Position numbers and translations under genes: made by a program
Part shown: piece by piece, positions 8,352 to 19,974 of the stretch
Numbering within the stretch: the stretch's first letter is position 1
How the letters are laid out: each line of letters begins with the position of its first letter
The notes under the pieces: generated by a model
Databases searched by the model: none
What the model was told of the DNA's origin: nothing
Seen by the model: only the letters and a program-made list of their open reading frames with translations
Assembly: GCF_038235435.1 (NCBI RefSeq)
Contig: NZ_CP151275.1
Span: forward strand, 4,588,001 to 4,652,000
DNA from: Niveibacterium sp. SC-1
GTDB lineage: Bacteria > Pseudomonadota > Gammaproteobacteria > Burkholderiales > Rhodocyclaceae
Reading direction: 5' to 3'
Length of the DNA stretch: 64,000 nt

Positions 8352-9347
8352 TCAGGACGCGAGGCGATGCACGTCGCCCGCGGCCCAACTGACGAAGACC
8401 GGCTCGCCCACCTGCCAGGGCGCGCCGAAGAATTCCGCTTCCGGCACCTGCGCCGCGAGTTCCGGCACGGCCTCGGTGGCGAGCGTCACCAGCACGTAGC
8501 TGCCCTGATACTCGACGCCCTCGACCCGCGCTTGCAGCGAGAGGCCGTCGCCCTGGGGGCTACGCGAAAGGCGGGTGCGGTCGGCACGCAGGGCGATCGC
8601 CTCGCCGTCGCGGCGCAGCACGTTGTGGCCGCCCATGAAGCGGGCGACGAACTCGGTCGCCGGCGCGTTGAAGACCTCGTGAGGGGGCGCCACCTGTTCG
8701 ATGCGGCCGGCGTTCATCACCACCACCTGGTCGGCCAGCGCCATCGCCTCTTCCTGCGAGTGGGTGACATGGATGAAGGTGAAGCCCAGCTCGTGCTGCC
8801 AGCGCTTGAGCTCGGCGCGCATGCGGATGCGCAGGAAGGGGTCGAGCGCGGAGAGCGGCTCGTCGAGCAGCAGCACCCGCGGCTCGGTGATCAGCGCGCG
8901 CGCCAGCGCGACGCGCTGTTGCTGGCCGCCGGACAGTTCGGAGGGCTTGCGCTGGGCGTAGGGCGTCATCGCCACCAGCTCCAGCAGTTCGTGCGCGCGC
9001 TTGTGTCGCTCGGGCTTGCCGACGCCGCGCATCTTGAGGCTGAAGGCCACGTTGTCGAGCGCGGACAGATGCGGAAAGAGCGCGTAGCTCTGGAACATCA
9101 TCGCGGTGCCCCGATCGGCCGGCGGCAGCACGGTGATGTTGCGATGGCCGAGCAGGATGTCGCCGTCGCTCACCATCTCATGGCCCGCGATCATGCGGAG
9201 CGTGGAGGTCTTGCCGCAGCCGGAAGGGCCGAGCAGGCAGCAGTAGCTGCCGGCCGGGATGCGCAGGTCGATCGCGTCGACCGCGGTGGTCTGACCGTAG
9301 CGCTTGGAGAGCTTGACGAGTTCCAGGTCGGCGGCGTTCGAGGGCAT
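8352..9347 (-). CDS. ABC transporter ATP-binding protein, PotA-type
   Basis: A 331-residue ATPase that powers the importer encoded downstream. Walker A is GPSGCGKTS (residues 40-48), the Q-loop lies in MMFQSYALFPHL, the ABC signature is LSGGQQQ (138-144), Walker B is VLLLDEP (158-164) and the switch His is in FIHVTHSQEEAMA. The C-terminal 100 residues form a TOBE-type regulatory domain, as in PotA/MalK relatives. It is the first gene of the minus-strand operon (ATPase, binding protein, two permeases, GntR, racemase). The promoter should lie in the 473-bp gap to glgX. Confidence 0.9.
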   Translation of the reverse strand: MPSNAADLELVKLSKRYGQTTAVDAIDLRIPAGSYCCLLGPSGCGKTSTLRMIAGHEMVSDGDILLGHRNITVLPPADRGTAMMFQSYALFPHLSALDNVAFSLKMRGVGKPERHKRAHELLELVAMTPYAQRKPSELSGGQQQRVALARALITEPRVLLLDEPLSALDPFLRIRMRAELKRWQHELGFTFIHVTHSQEEAMALADQVVVMNAGRIEQVAPPHEVFNAPATEFVARFMGGHNVLRRDGEAIALRADRTRLSRSPQGDGLSLQARVEGVEYQGSYVLVTLATEAVPELAAQVPEAEFFGAPWQVGEPVFVSWAAGDVHRLAS

Positions 9348-9820
9348 GGCTCACTCCTTTGCCGCCCTCCTAAGCAGAGCCTGTGCCATTGGGGCTGTGA
9401 CGGCGGCAAGCCCTTCAAACCCGGGCCTCCCGGCCGATCGCCCGACCGTTTGCATACAAAACGGCACCAGGAATGCACGCAAAACGTGCGCTGAGACCTC
9501 CGCTGTGACCTCCTTTGGAGCGCCGTCGCCGCGGATGGCGCAATGCAGCACGAGCAGGCCTGCGGGGTCGCCACAGAGACGTGCGCTCGGCATCCGCCGC
9601 GGCCCGCAGCACGGCGCCTGCGCTCGTAGTCAGCGGTGCCACGGAACCCGCTTGCCGCATAGCAACATCCGTGAGCGCAGACGTAGGCCCCCACCTACAA
9701 GGCCCTCATCAGCGTCCGACAGACCATTCGGGTCGGGACTACAGCCCCGGCCAGGGCCGCTCCGTATCGTTGGCTGCGGGTCCCGACCCCCGGTTTCCCT
9801 CGACCCCGCAGGAGCCCCTC
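9348..9820. other. Divergent promoter region between importer operon and glgX
   Basis: No convincing gene is seen in this 473-bp region. It holds the palindrome at 9446-9464, a second small inverted repeat (GCACG and CGTGC, 9475-9489), an ACCTCC direct repeat near 9497-9513, and a GCAGGAG ribosome-binding site (9808-9814) just ahead of the glgX ATG. Both transcription units must start from here. Confidence 0.5.
9446..9464. promoter_or_regulatory. Candidate GntR operator palindrome
   Basis: CCGTTTGCATACAAAACGG has six-base inverted arms (CCGTTT and AAACGG) around a TTGCATACAA-like core. FCD-type GntR proteins often bind short palindromes related to TTGTATACAA. It lies 99 bp upstream of the ATPase start, in the promoter region of the operon that also encodes a GntR protein. 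Autoregulation is inferred. Confidence 0.45.
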
Positions 9821-12108
<2,288 letters not shown>

Positions 12109-12112
<4 letters not shown>

Positions 12113-13914
12113 AAGCCAGTGACCTGCACGCGGGGCCCGCCCCGCACCAGCCCTTCGGCACCTATCACCTGGCCGACGGTCGTTATGCATTCCGCATCTG
12201 GGCGCCGGACGCGCACGAAGCGCTGCTCGAACTCGGCGGCGAGAAGCTGAGCATGCAAGCCCAGGAGGACGGCGTCTTCGGCATCGAGCTCAACACCGAA
12301 CCGCACACGCCCTACCGCTACATCATCGACGGCGCGGCCGTGCCCGACCCCGCCGCGCGCGTGCAGCGTGCCGAGTGGAGTGTGGTCGAGGATCCCGACG
12401 CCTACTTCTGGCGCCACGAGGACTGGCATGGCCGCCCTTGGCGCGAGACGGTGCTCTACGAGCTGCATGTGGGCGCGATGGGCGGCTTCGACGGTCTGCG
12501 CCAGGCCCTGCCCGCGATCGCCGACCTGGGTGTCACGGCGATCGAGCTGATGCCGGTCGCGAGCTTCCCCGGCCAGCGCAACTGGGGCTACGACGGGGCC
12601 CTGCCCTACGCGCCGCAGGATTCCTACGGCACGCCCTCGGCGCTCAAGGAGATGATCGACACGGCCCACGGCCTCGGCCTGCAGGTCTTCCTCGACGTGG
12701 TCTATAACCACTTCGGCCCGGTGGGCAACTGGTTGCCGCACTACGCCAGCGAGTTCTTCACCCGCGATGCCCATACGCCCTGGGGCGCGGCGATCAATTT
12801 CGAGAACCCCAAGGTCAGCGAGTACTTCATCCAGAACGCGCTGTACTGGCTGCATGAATTCCGCTTCGACGGCCTGCGCCTGGACGCGGTGCACACCATC
12901 GGCAACCTGCACTGGCTGCACGAGCTCGCCGCCCGCGTGCATGCCTCGGTGCCACCGGGCCGCCATGTGCACCTGGTGCTGGAGAACGAGCGCAACGAGG
13001 CGAGCCTGCTGGAGAGCTGCTACGAGGCGCAGTGGAATGACGACTTCCACCACTGCCTGCACATCATGCTCACCGGTGAAGAAGACGGCTTCTTCGTCTC
13101 CTACTCGGACGATCCGGCGCGCCACCTGGCACGCGTGCTCAAGGAAGGCTTCGCCTATCAGGGCGAGGCATCGCGTCTGCACAAGGACGAGGCGCGCGGC
13201 GAGCCCAGCGGGCATCTGCCGCCCACGCGCTTCGTCTCCTTCCTGCAGAACCATGACCAGGTCGGCAACCGCCCCTTCGGCGAGCGGCTCATCGCGCTCA
13301 CCGAGCCCGCAAGGCTGAAGGCGGCGGTGGCGCTGCAACTGCTGTGCCCGCAGATTCCGCTGCTCTTCATGGGCGAGGAATGGGGCAGCAAGCAGCCCTT
13401 CCTCTTCTTCACCGACCATGACGAGGATCTCGCGCAAATCGTGCGCGACGGGCGCAAGCGCGAGTTCTCGCTGTTCACCGCGCATGCCGATCCCGAGCGC
13501 GCGGCACACCTGCCCGACCCCAATGCCGAGCAGACCTTCCTCGACTCGCGCCCCGGCACGCCGGACATCGCCCGCGAAGAGGACCGCGACTGGCTGGCCC
13601 ATTACCGCACCCTGCTCGCCCTGCGCGCGCGCGACATCGCCCCCTTCCTCGACGAAGCGAAGGCGATCGACAGCTGCGTGCTCGGGCCCAAGGCGGTAGC
13701 CGCGCAGTGGCGCCTGGACAATGGTGCGCTGCTCACCCTCGCGCTCAACCTGGGCGAGGCGTTGAGCTGGGACAGCGCCGCCCTGCCAGGCTGGCTGCGC
13801 GGTGGCAGCGCGGCACCGGCGCATTTCGCCGTGCCACTGGCAGCCGGCAGCGCACCCACCAGCGGCACGCTGCCGGCGGACTCCTGCATCGCCTGGCTGA
13901 TCGCGGGGAATTGA
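12109..13914 (+). CDS. treZ: Malto-oligosyltrehalose trehalohydrolase
   Basis: A 601-residue GH13 enzyme that releases trehalose from maltooligosyl trehalose made by TreY. It has an N-terminal beta domain (FGTYHLADGRYAFRIWAPDA) and a barrel with VVYNHFGPVGNW, GLRLDAVHTI (nucleophile Asp259), LVLENERNE (acid/base Glu292) and FLQNHDQVGNR. The VGNW and HDQVGNR segments are diagnostic of TreZ among GH13 proteins. Length agrees with the family. The start overlaps the glgX stop, and treY begins eight bases after its stop, so all three are translated from one message. Confidence 0.95.
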
Positions 13915-13922
13915 GCCACGCC

Positions 13923-16793
13923 ATGAACGCCCCGCTGCCGCTCAATCCCTTCATGCCTTCGCCTTCGCGGGCACCGGCGACGCCGCTGGCAACGTATCGC
14001 CTGCAACTGCGCGGCGACTTCGGCTTCGACCATGCGCTGGCCCAGCTCGACTACTTCCAGCGCCTGGGCATCAGCCATCTCTACACCTCGCCGATCAGCA
14101 CGGCGCGGCCCGGTTCCACCCACGGTTACGACGTGATCGATCCGACGCGGGTCAACCCGGAACTCGGCGGCGAGGACGGGCTGCGCCGTCTGGTGGCTGG
14201 GCTGCGCCAGCGCGGCATGGGGCTGGTGATCGACCACGTGCCCAATCACATGGCGGTGGGCGGCATCGAGAATCCCTGGTGGAGCGACGTGCTCGAATGG
14301 GGCGCGCGCTCGCCCTGCGCCGAGTACTTCGACATCGATTTCGATGCGGTCGAGCCGCAACTTGCCGGCAAGCTGCTCGCGCCCTTCCTGGGCAGCAGCT
14401 ACGGCCAGGCACTCGCCGCGGCCGAGCTCCAACTGCTGTTCGAGGCCGAGCGCGGCGGTTTCCTGATCGGCTACTTCGACCAGCGCTTCCCGCTCGATCC
14501 GCTGCGGTTGGGCGTGGCCCTGCGCGGCGCGGGCGAGGCCGGGCACGAGTGGGCAAAGAACTGGGCCGGGCGTTTCGACGCATTGGCCCGGATCGATACG
14601 ATAGAGGCGCAACGCAAGGCCGCCGCGGAGCTCCGCACGCAGTTCGCCAAGGACGGCACAGGCCTCGCGCTACCGCTCGTGCAGGCGGTGCTCGCGGCGC
14701 ACGACACCCGCGAGGCGGACGGGCGCGCCCGCCTGCATGCCTTGCTGGAGATGCAGCACTACCGCCTGGCCGACTGGCGTTGCGCCGCCGACGAGATCAA
14801 CTGGCGCCGCTTCTTCGACATCAACGCGCTCGCCGGCCTGCGCGTCGAACGGCCGGAGGTCTTCGAGGCCACCCATGCCCTGCTCTTCCGCCTCTATGCC
14901 CAGGGCCTGGTGGACGGCGTGCGCATCGACCATGTGGACGGCCTCTCAGACCCTGCGGACTATTGTCGCCTCTTGCGCCGCCGCCTCGATGCGCTGGCCA
15001 TCCGCCGCCCCGAAGGCCTGGAGAACGGCCGCGCCTGGATTGTGGTCGAGAAGATCCTCGCCTCGCGCGAGCGCCTGCCGCAGGACTGGAATGTGGACGG
15101 CACCACCGGCTACGACTTCATGAACGAAGTCGCCGACCTGCTGCACGACCCGGACGGCGAGGCACCGCTCACCGCGGGCTGGCTGCGCGCGTGTGCGGCG
15201 CCGGCCGACGTGGGCGACTTCGCCACGCTGGCGCGCGATGCGCGGCGCAAGATCCTCGCCGAGAATTTCGCCGCGGCGCTCGACGCCTGCGCCAGCGCCT
15301 TCCACGACGTGGCGCTCGCGAGCCTCGCGACGCGCGACATCACCCGCCATGCGATCCGCCGCGCGCTGGTCGAGCTGATCGCGTACTTCCCGGTGTATCG
15401 CAGCTACTTTCGCGCCAGCGGCGGACGCGATACCGATGGCAGCAGTCTCGCCGAGGCCTGGGAGGGCGCACGGCGCAGCCTGCGCTCGGTGGACCGGCCC
15501 GCGCTCGATGCGGTCGTGGCCTGGATCGGCGAGCCCTTCGCCCACACCGACGCGCTACGCGATCGCGCGCTGCGCCGCTTCCAGCAACTCACCTCGCCGG
15601 TGGCCGCCAAGGCGGTGGAAGACACCGCGCTCTATCGCTACGGCCGCCTGCTCTCGGCCAACACCGTGGGCGGCGACCCCACGCGCTTCTCGCTCGAGCC
15701 GGCGGAATTCCATGCCCGCGTGCAGACCCGCCAGGCGGAGCATCCGCATGCCCTGCTCGCCACCGCCACGCATGACCACAAGCGCGGCGAAGACGCACGC
15801 GCCCGCCTCTCGGTGCTGTCGGAGATTCCGCAGCAGGCGCTCACGATCCTCGACGAATGGGTAAGCCTCAACAGCGCGGCACGGCAGCTGGTGAACGGGC
15901 GCGCGGTGCCCTCCGCCGCCTCCGAGCTGATGCTCTACCAGACCCTGGTCGGCAGCTGGCCGCTCACGCTCGCGCCGGACGATGTCCGCGGCGTCCGCGA
16001 CTATGCCTTCCGCATCCTCGCCTGGACCGAGAAGGCGCAACGCGAGGCCAAGGTCCACACCGACTGGTTCGCACCCGACATCGAATACGAAGCCGCCACG
16101 CGGCGCTTCGTCGAAAGCCTGCTGCAGCCGGGCGGCGAGTTCGTGCGCCGGGTCGCACGGGTGGCACGCGACCTCGCACCCGCCGCGGCGATCAACGGCC
16201 TCACACAGACCGTCCTGCGCTGCACGCTTCCAGGAGTGCCCGATCTCTACCAGGGGACGGAGTACTGGGACCTGAGCCTGGTGGATCCGGACAACCGCCG
16301 GCCGGTCGACTACGCCGCGCGCCGGCAATCACTGGATGCGTTGCTGGCCATGCCGGCGGCAGAAGCGGTTCGTCAGGCCCTGGCAGGCTGGCGCGAGGGT
16401 CATCTCAAGCAATGGGTGATCGCACGCCTGCTGGATCTGCGCCAGCGCGAACCCGCGCTCTTTGGCGAGGGCAGCTATCGGCCGCTGGAAGTCGTCGGCC
16501 CCGCGGCACCGCACGTGCTGGCCTTTGCGCGCTGCCTGGGCGCGCAAAGCGTCATCGTGGCCTGTGCGCGCTTGCCGCGACGGCTCGCGGGCATGAGCGA
16601 CCGGCCGCTGATCCCGCCCACGGCCTGGGCCGGCTCGATGCTGCAACTGCCCGAAGAACTGGCAGTCACCGCGCTGGCCTCCGAGCTGGACGGCATGCAA
16701 CTCCATCCGGAACGCGGCGGGCTGCCATTCGCCGCGCTCTTCGACACCCTGCCCGTCGCGGTGCTGCGGCCGGTCTTCAACAAGAAAGGATGA
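13923..16793 (+). CDS. treY: Malto-oligosyltrehalose synthase
   Basis: A 956-residue GH13 enzyme that converts the reducing end of maltodextrins to an alpha,alpha-1,1 linkage. Motifs are ATYRLQL at the N-terminus, HLYTSPISTARPGSTHGYDV, DHVPNHMAV, GVRIDHVDGL (nucleophile Asp336), IVVEKILA (Glu376) and ATHDHKRGEDARAR, the last being characteristic of TreY. The ATG at 13923 is the first that retains the conserved N-terminus. It is somewhat longer than the usual 700-900 residues. It works with TreZ and the debranching enzyme to make trehalose, probably as an osmolyte. Confidence 0.95.
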   Translation: MNAPLPLNPFMPSPSRAPATPLATYRLQLRGDFGFDHALAQLDYFQRLGISHLYTSPISTARPGSTHGYDVIDPTRVNPELGGEDGLRRLVAGLRQRGMGLVIDHVPNHMAVGGIENPWWSDVLEWGARSPCAEYFDIDFDAVEPQLAGKLLAPFLGSSYGQALAAAELQLLFEAERGGFLIGYFDQRFPLDPLRLGVALRGAGEAGHEWAKNWAGRFDALARIDTIEAQRKAAAELRTQFAKDGTGLALPLVQAVLAAHDTREADGRARLHALLEMQHYRLADWRCAADEINWRRFFDINALAGLRVERPEVFEATHALLFRLYAQGLVDGVRIDHVDGLSDPADYCRLLRRRLDALAIRRPEGLENGRAWIVVEKILASRERLPQDWNVDGTTGYDFMNEVADLLHDPDGEAPLTAGWLRACAAPADVGDFATLARDARRKILAENFAAALDACASAFHDVALASLATRDITRHAIRRALVELIAYFPVYRSYFRASGGRDTDGSSLAEAWEGARRSLRSVDRPALDAVVAWIGEPFAHTDALRDRALRRFQQLTSPVAAKAVEDTALYRYGRLLSANTVGGDPTRFSLEPAEFHARVQTRQAEHPHALLATATHDHKRGEDARARLSVLSEIPQQALTILDEWVSLNSAARQLVNGRAVPSAASELMLYQTLVGSWPLTLAPDDVRGVRDYAFRILAWTEKAQREAKVHTDWFAPDIEYEAATRRFVESLLQPGGEFVRRVARVARDLAPAAAINGLTQTVLRCTLPGVPDLYQGTEYWDLSLVDPDNRRPVDYAARRQSLDALLAMPAAEAVRQALAGWREGHLKQWVIARLLDLRQREPALFGEGSYRPLEVVGPAAPHVLAFARCLGAQSVIVACARLPRRLAGMSDRPLIPPTAWAGSMLQLPEELAVTALASELDGMQLHPERGGLPFAALFDTLPVAVLRPVFNKKG

Positions 16794-16799
16794 ACAATC

Positions 16800-17186
16800 A
16801 TGCGCCCCGTCGTCACCCCAACGGTCACCCCGACGCATCGCCTGCCTGTCCGTGAAGCGCTCGCGGCCACCGGTCTCCTGCTGCTTGCCCTCTTGATCGG
16901 CTACGTCGCCGACCTGGGCATGGACGCCTGGCAGGCCGCACGCGGTAGCCGCGAGCCGATCATCAGCGCGGCGCTGTCCGAGCAGGACCTGCAGCATCTG
17001 ATTGCCCTGCAGCCGCGCGCCCAGGCCGTGGAGGCAACCGCCGACAGCGCCGCCGGACTGGAGAGCGATACCGGCCTGCGCCACCTGCTCATCTTCTATC
17101 CCGAGCTGCTGAGCGAGCCGGTGCCGGAACACCTCTCCGCGTTCGCCACCGCGGACGAGACTGCTACGCGCGGCCTTTCGATCTGA
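16800..17186 (+). CDS. Hypothetical small membrane-anchored protein
   Basis: A 128-residue protein I do not recognise. One membrane helix at about residues 21-42 (ALAATGLLLLALLIGYVADLG) is followed by a mostly helical soluble tail rich in Ala, Glu and Leu. It starts six bases after the treY stop with AGGA upstream, so it is probably the fourth gene of the trehalose operon. The codon use matches its neighbours. A role in that pathway is only suggested by position. Confidence 0.6.
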   Translation: MRPVVTPTVTPTHRLPVREALAATGLLLLALLIGYVADLGMDAWQAARGSREPIISAALSEQDLQHLIALQPRAQAVEATADSAAGLESDTGLRHLLIFYPELLSEPVPEHLSAFATADETATRGLSI

Positions 17187-17221
17187 GCTTCGATCCGACT
17201 CTTGGTCCGAGGAGTGCACCA

Positions 17222-17262
17222 CCGGGACCGCCCGGCTCTCAGGAAGAGCCGCGCGGTCCCGG
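17222..17262. terminator. Bidirectional terminator-like double hairpin
   Basis: CCGGGACCGC (17222-17231) pairs with GCGGTCCCGG (17253-17262), and inside it GGCTCT pairs with AGAGCC. It lies between the convergent treY-operon tail gene and the metallopeptidase gene. A T-run is lacking, so termination is inferred from position and stem stability. Confidence 0.6.
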
Positions 17263-17268
17263 GTCCAT

Positions 17269-18423
17269 TCAGGCGCTCTCGTCCTGCTGGCTGCGCACGA
17301 CCAGATCGATGAAATGCAACTTCGCCACGGCCGGCGCGGGCAGCACGAAGGGGTAGAAATCGGGCTGCCCCATGCAGCGCGAGAGTTCGTTGAAGACCGT
17401 GGTCAGCTCCACCCAGGCGTTGAGGAAATCGAGGAAGCGCTGCGCCTGGGGATGGTCCTGCACGAAGAGGGCCTCGGGGCCAAAGGGCTCGATCTCGCTT
17501 TCCATGTGCGAAGTGTCCAGGCCGAAGCCGATCGCGGTGTGCACCGTGTCGGCCATGTGCAGGTAGTGGGCCCAGGTCTCCGCCCAGTCCTCCCACGGGT
17601 GTGAGGCGGCGTAGGTGCTGACGTAGTGGCTGCGCCAGTCGGCCGGCGGCCCCTGCTCGTAGTTGCGCTTCAGAGCCTCAGCGTAGTCCTGGCGTTCATC
17701 GCCGAAGAGCCGGCGGAAGTCCTCCAGCCAGGGCGTGCCGTGCACCAGGCGATCCCAGTAGTAGTGCCCGATCTCGTGCCGCAGGTGGCCCAGCAGCGTG
17801 CGGTAGGGCTCGTTCATCGCGCCGCGGATGGCTTCGCGCCGCGCGTCGTCGGCCTCCTCCACGTTGAGCGTGATCACCCCACTCGCATGGCCGGTCATCA
17901 CAGGCGGCTCGCCCTCGACCTGGCGCAGGAAGTCGAAGGCGATGCCTCGCTCGGCGTCCTCGCCGGTGCGTGGCATCACCGGTAGTCCCAGCGTGAGCAG
18001 CTGGGTGACGAGACGCCGCTTGGCGATTTCGATGCGGCGCCACCATTCCGCGTTTTCCGGCACGGAGAGGTCGGGAATCGTGCGGTTGAGGCGGCAGGCT
18101 ACGCACAGTTCTTCCTGCTCAGAGATCGGCACCAGCCAGTTGCAGCCAGCGGGCGATTCGTAGTTGGCGCAGCGTCGGTAGAGGCGCGAACGCGTACCAC
18201 TGCCGGAGATCCGCCAGGTGCCGGGGCTGCGCCCGGGCGCGAGGGCGAAAAGCCGCAGGCGCGTGGTCTCCAGGCCCAGTTCGGCGCCGCAGCCGAGGCA
18301 GCGGCTGTTGCGGAAGAAGATCGGTCGGCCACAGCGACACCGGTAGCGCCCGCCCACCTGCGCCATGCGACGTTTGCGCGAAAGCCTGCCGGGTCGGTCC
18401 GAGAGCGAGAACAAGGTATCCAT
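17269..18423 (-). CDS. Zinc-ribbon and zinc-binding metallopeptidase family protein
   Basis: A 384-residue protein. The N-terminus has two Cys clusters (Cys29, 31, 42, 45 and Cys85, 94, 107, 110) forming zinc ribbons. The second half holds HEIGHYYWD (HEXXH at 216-220) with a downstream Glu-rich region (WEDWAETWAHYLHM) supplying a likely third ligand. This layout matches the putative zinc-binding metallopeptidase family PF10005 (DUF2248), of unknown substrate. No signal peptide is seen, so it is cytoplasmic. It converges on the trehalose operon and diverges from glgC. Confidence 0.8.
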   Translation of the reverse strand: MDTLFSLSDRPGRLSRKRRMAQVGGRYRCRCGRPIFFRNSRCLGCGAELGLETTRLRLFALAPGRSPGTWRISGSGTRSRLYRRCANYESPAGCNWLVPISEQEELCVACRLNRTIPDLSVPENAEWWRRIEIAKRRLVTQLLTLGLPVMPRTGEDAERGIAFDFLRQVEGEPPVMTGHASGVITLNVEEADDARREAIRGAMNEPYRTLLGHLRHEIGHYYWDRLVHGTPWLEDFRRLFGDERQDYAEALKRNYEQGPPADWRSHYVSTYAASHPWEDWAETWAHYLHMADTVHTAIGFGLDTSHMESEIEPFGPEALFVQDHPQAQRFLDFLNAWVELTTVFNELSRCMGQPDFYPFVLPAPAVAKLHFIDLVVRSQQDESA

Positions 18424-18581
18424 GGCATCAACTTAGCGCCAAATCTCCCGCGGCGGGAGAGCGCGGAGCGAGTATCGGCAGCTTCCTACAACACGGCGCC
18501 GGCCCGACTGACAAGCGCCTGCCGGAGGGCGGCGGATACTGGCCTTGAACGCGGTCATCCGCTCCATTCAGAGGTCCCGAC

Positions 18582-19799
18582 ATGATTACCCGCAGACGCG
18601 TACTGGCCTTCGTCATGGCGGGTGGCGAGGGGACCCGTCTCTCGCCGCTGACCCAGGATCGCTCCAAGCCCTCCGTGCCTTTCGACGGCAAGCACCGCAT
18701 CGTGGACTTCGTGCTGTCGAACCTCGTCAACTCGCACATCTATTCGATCTACCTGCTGGTGCAGTACAAGTCGCAGTCGCTGATCGAGCATGTGCGCGCC
18801 ACCTGGACGCTGACGCCCTTCATCCCCGAGCACTTCGTCACCGTGGTGCCGCCGCAGATGCACAAGGGGCCGGAGTGGTTCCAGGGCACGGCGGATGCCG
18901 TGTGGCAGAACCTGCACCTGATCGAGGTGCACCGGCCGGACATCATCGCGGTCTTCGGTGCCGACCATGTGTACCGGATGGACGTACGCCAGATGGTGCA
19001 GTTCCACTGCGAGAAGGACGCCGATGTCACCGTGGCGACGCTGCCGGTCCCGCTGGCGCAGTGCAAGTCCTTCGGCATCGTGCGCACGGACGCCGACGCC
19101 CGCGTCACCGGCTTCGAGGAAAAACCCGAGGAAACCGCGCCGATGCCGGGCAGCCAGACGCATGCGCTCGCCTCCATGGGCAACTACCTCTTCAAGCCCG
19201 AGCGGCTGGTGGCCGCCTTGCGCGACGCGCATAACGAACAGGGCACCGACTTCGGCCGCGATGTCCTGCCGCGGCTGCTGGACGATCGCCGCATCTACGC
19301 CTACGACTTCGCCAGCAACGTAGTGCCGGGCGTCCAGCCCTACGAGGAGAAAGGCTACTGGCGCGACGTCGGCACGATAGAGGCGTACTTCGACGCGCAC
19401 TTCGACACCCTGGGCACCGAGCCTCGCTTTCGCATGAGCAATGCCGCCTGGCCGATCTTCGGCCGGCCCGAGCATGCGGGATCGGCGCAGATCGAGCGCG
19501 GCGCGATCACGCGTTCGACCCTGGGCGCGGGCTGCGTGATCAATGGCGCGCGGCTCATGCGCACCGTGCTGCGCCGCGAGGTGGTCATCGAGGAAGACGC
19601 CGAGCTGGATACCTGCATCGTGATGGACCGCAGCCACGTTGGCCCCGGCGCCCGTATCCGCCGCGCCATCATCGACGCGGAGAACATCATTCCGCCGGGC
19701 ATGCGGATCGGCTACGACCTGGCCGCCGATCGCGAGCGCTTCCATGTGAGCGAAAGCGGCATCGTGGTGGTGGGGCGAGGCCAGCTGCGGGGCGCTTGA
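18582..19799 (+). CDS. glgC: Glucose-1-phosphate adenylyltransferase (ADP-glucose pyrophosphorylase)
   Basis: A 405-residue enzyme that makes ADP-glucose from ATP and glucose-1-phosphate, the committed step of glycogen synthesis. The N-terminal nucleotidyltransferase domain begins [28 protein letters not shown], with the pyrophosphorylase motif and the Lys that contacts substrate. [12 protein letters not shown] and the [11 protein letters not shown] active-site Asp follow. The C-terminal part is a left-handed beta helix ([29 protein letters not shown]). Together with the debranching and trehalose genes upstream it connects glycogen build-up and conversion. No glycogen synthase or branching enzyme gene is in the window. 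Confidence 0.95.
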   Translation: MITRRRVLAFVMAGGEGTRLSPLTQDRSKPSVPFDGKHRIVDFVLSNLVNSHIYSIYLLVQYKSQSLIEHVRATWTLTPFIPEHFVTVVPPQMHKGPEWFQGTADAVWQNLHLIEVHRPDIIAVFGADHVYRMDVRQMVQFHCEKDADVTVATLPVPLAQCKSFGIVRTDADARVTGFEEKPEETAPMPGSQTHALASMGNYLFKPERLVAALRDAHNEQGTDFGRDVLPRLLDDRRIYAYDFASNVVPGVQPYEEKGYWRDVGTIEAYFDAHFDTLGTEPRFRMSNAAWPIFGRPEHAGSAQIERGAITRSTLGAGCVINGARLMRTVLRREVVIEEDAELDTCIVMDRSHVGPGARIRRAIIDAENIIPPGMRIGYDLAADRERFHVSESGIVVVGRGQLRGA

Positions 19800-19974
19800 T
19801 CGGCGGGATCTGCCAGAAATCGGGCTGGAGGCTGGAATCTGGCGGGAACCCGGCAAGAATCCGCGCAGGATCCCGACGGCATTCGTGCAAGATCCGCGCT
19901 GGATTCAGGCGAGCGCGCTAAAGCGCTTGCCATTGCTGCCGTAGTAGCACCATTGCCCAGATCCGGTTTCCCCG

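Noticed and set aside
19915..19929. AAGCGCTT core upstream of the diguanylate cyclase gene as a fifth LacI-type operator
   Set aside because: The left arm (CTA instead of TGC) does not match and the gene has no sugar link; an eight-base core is expected by chance.
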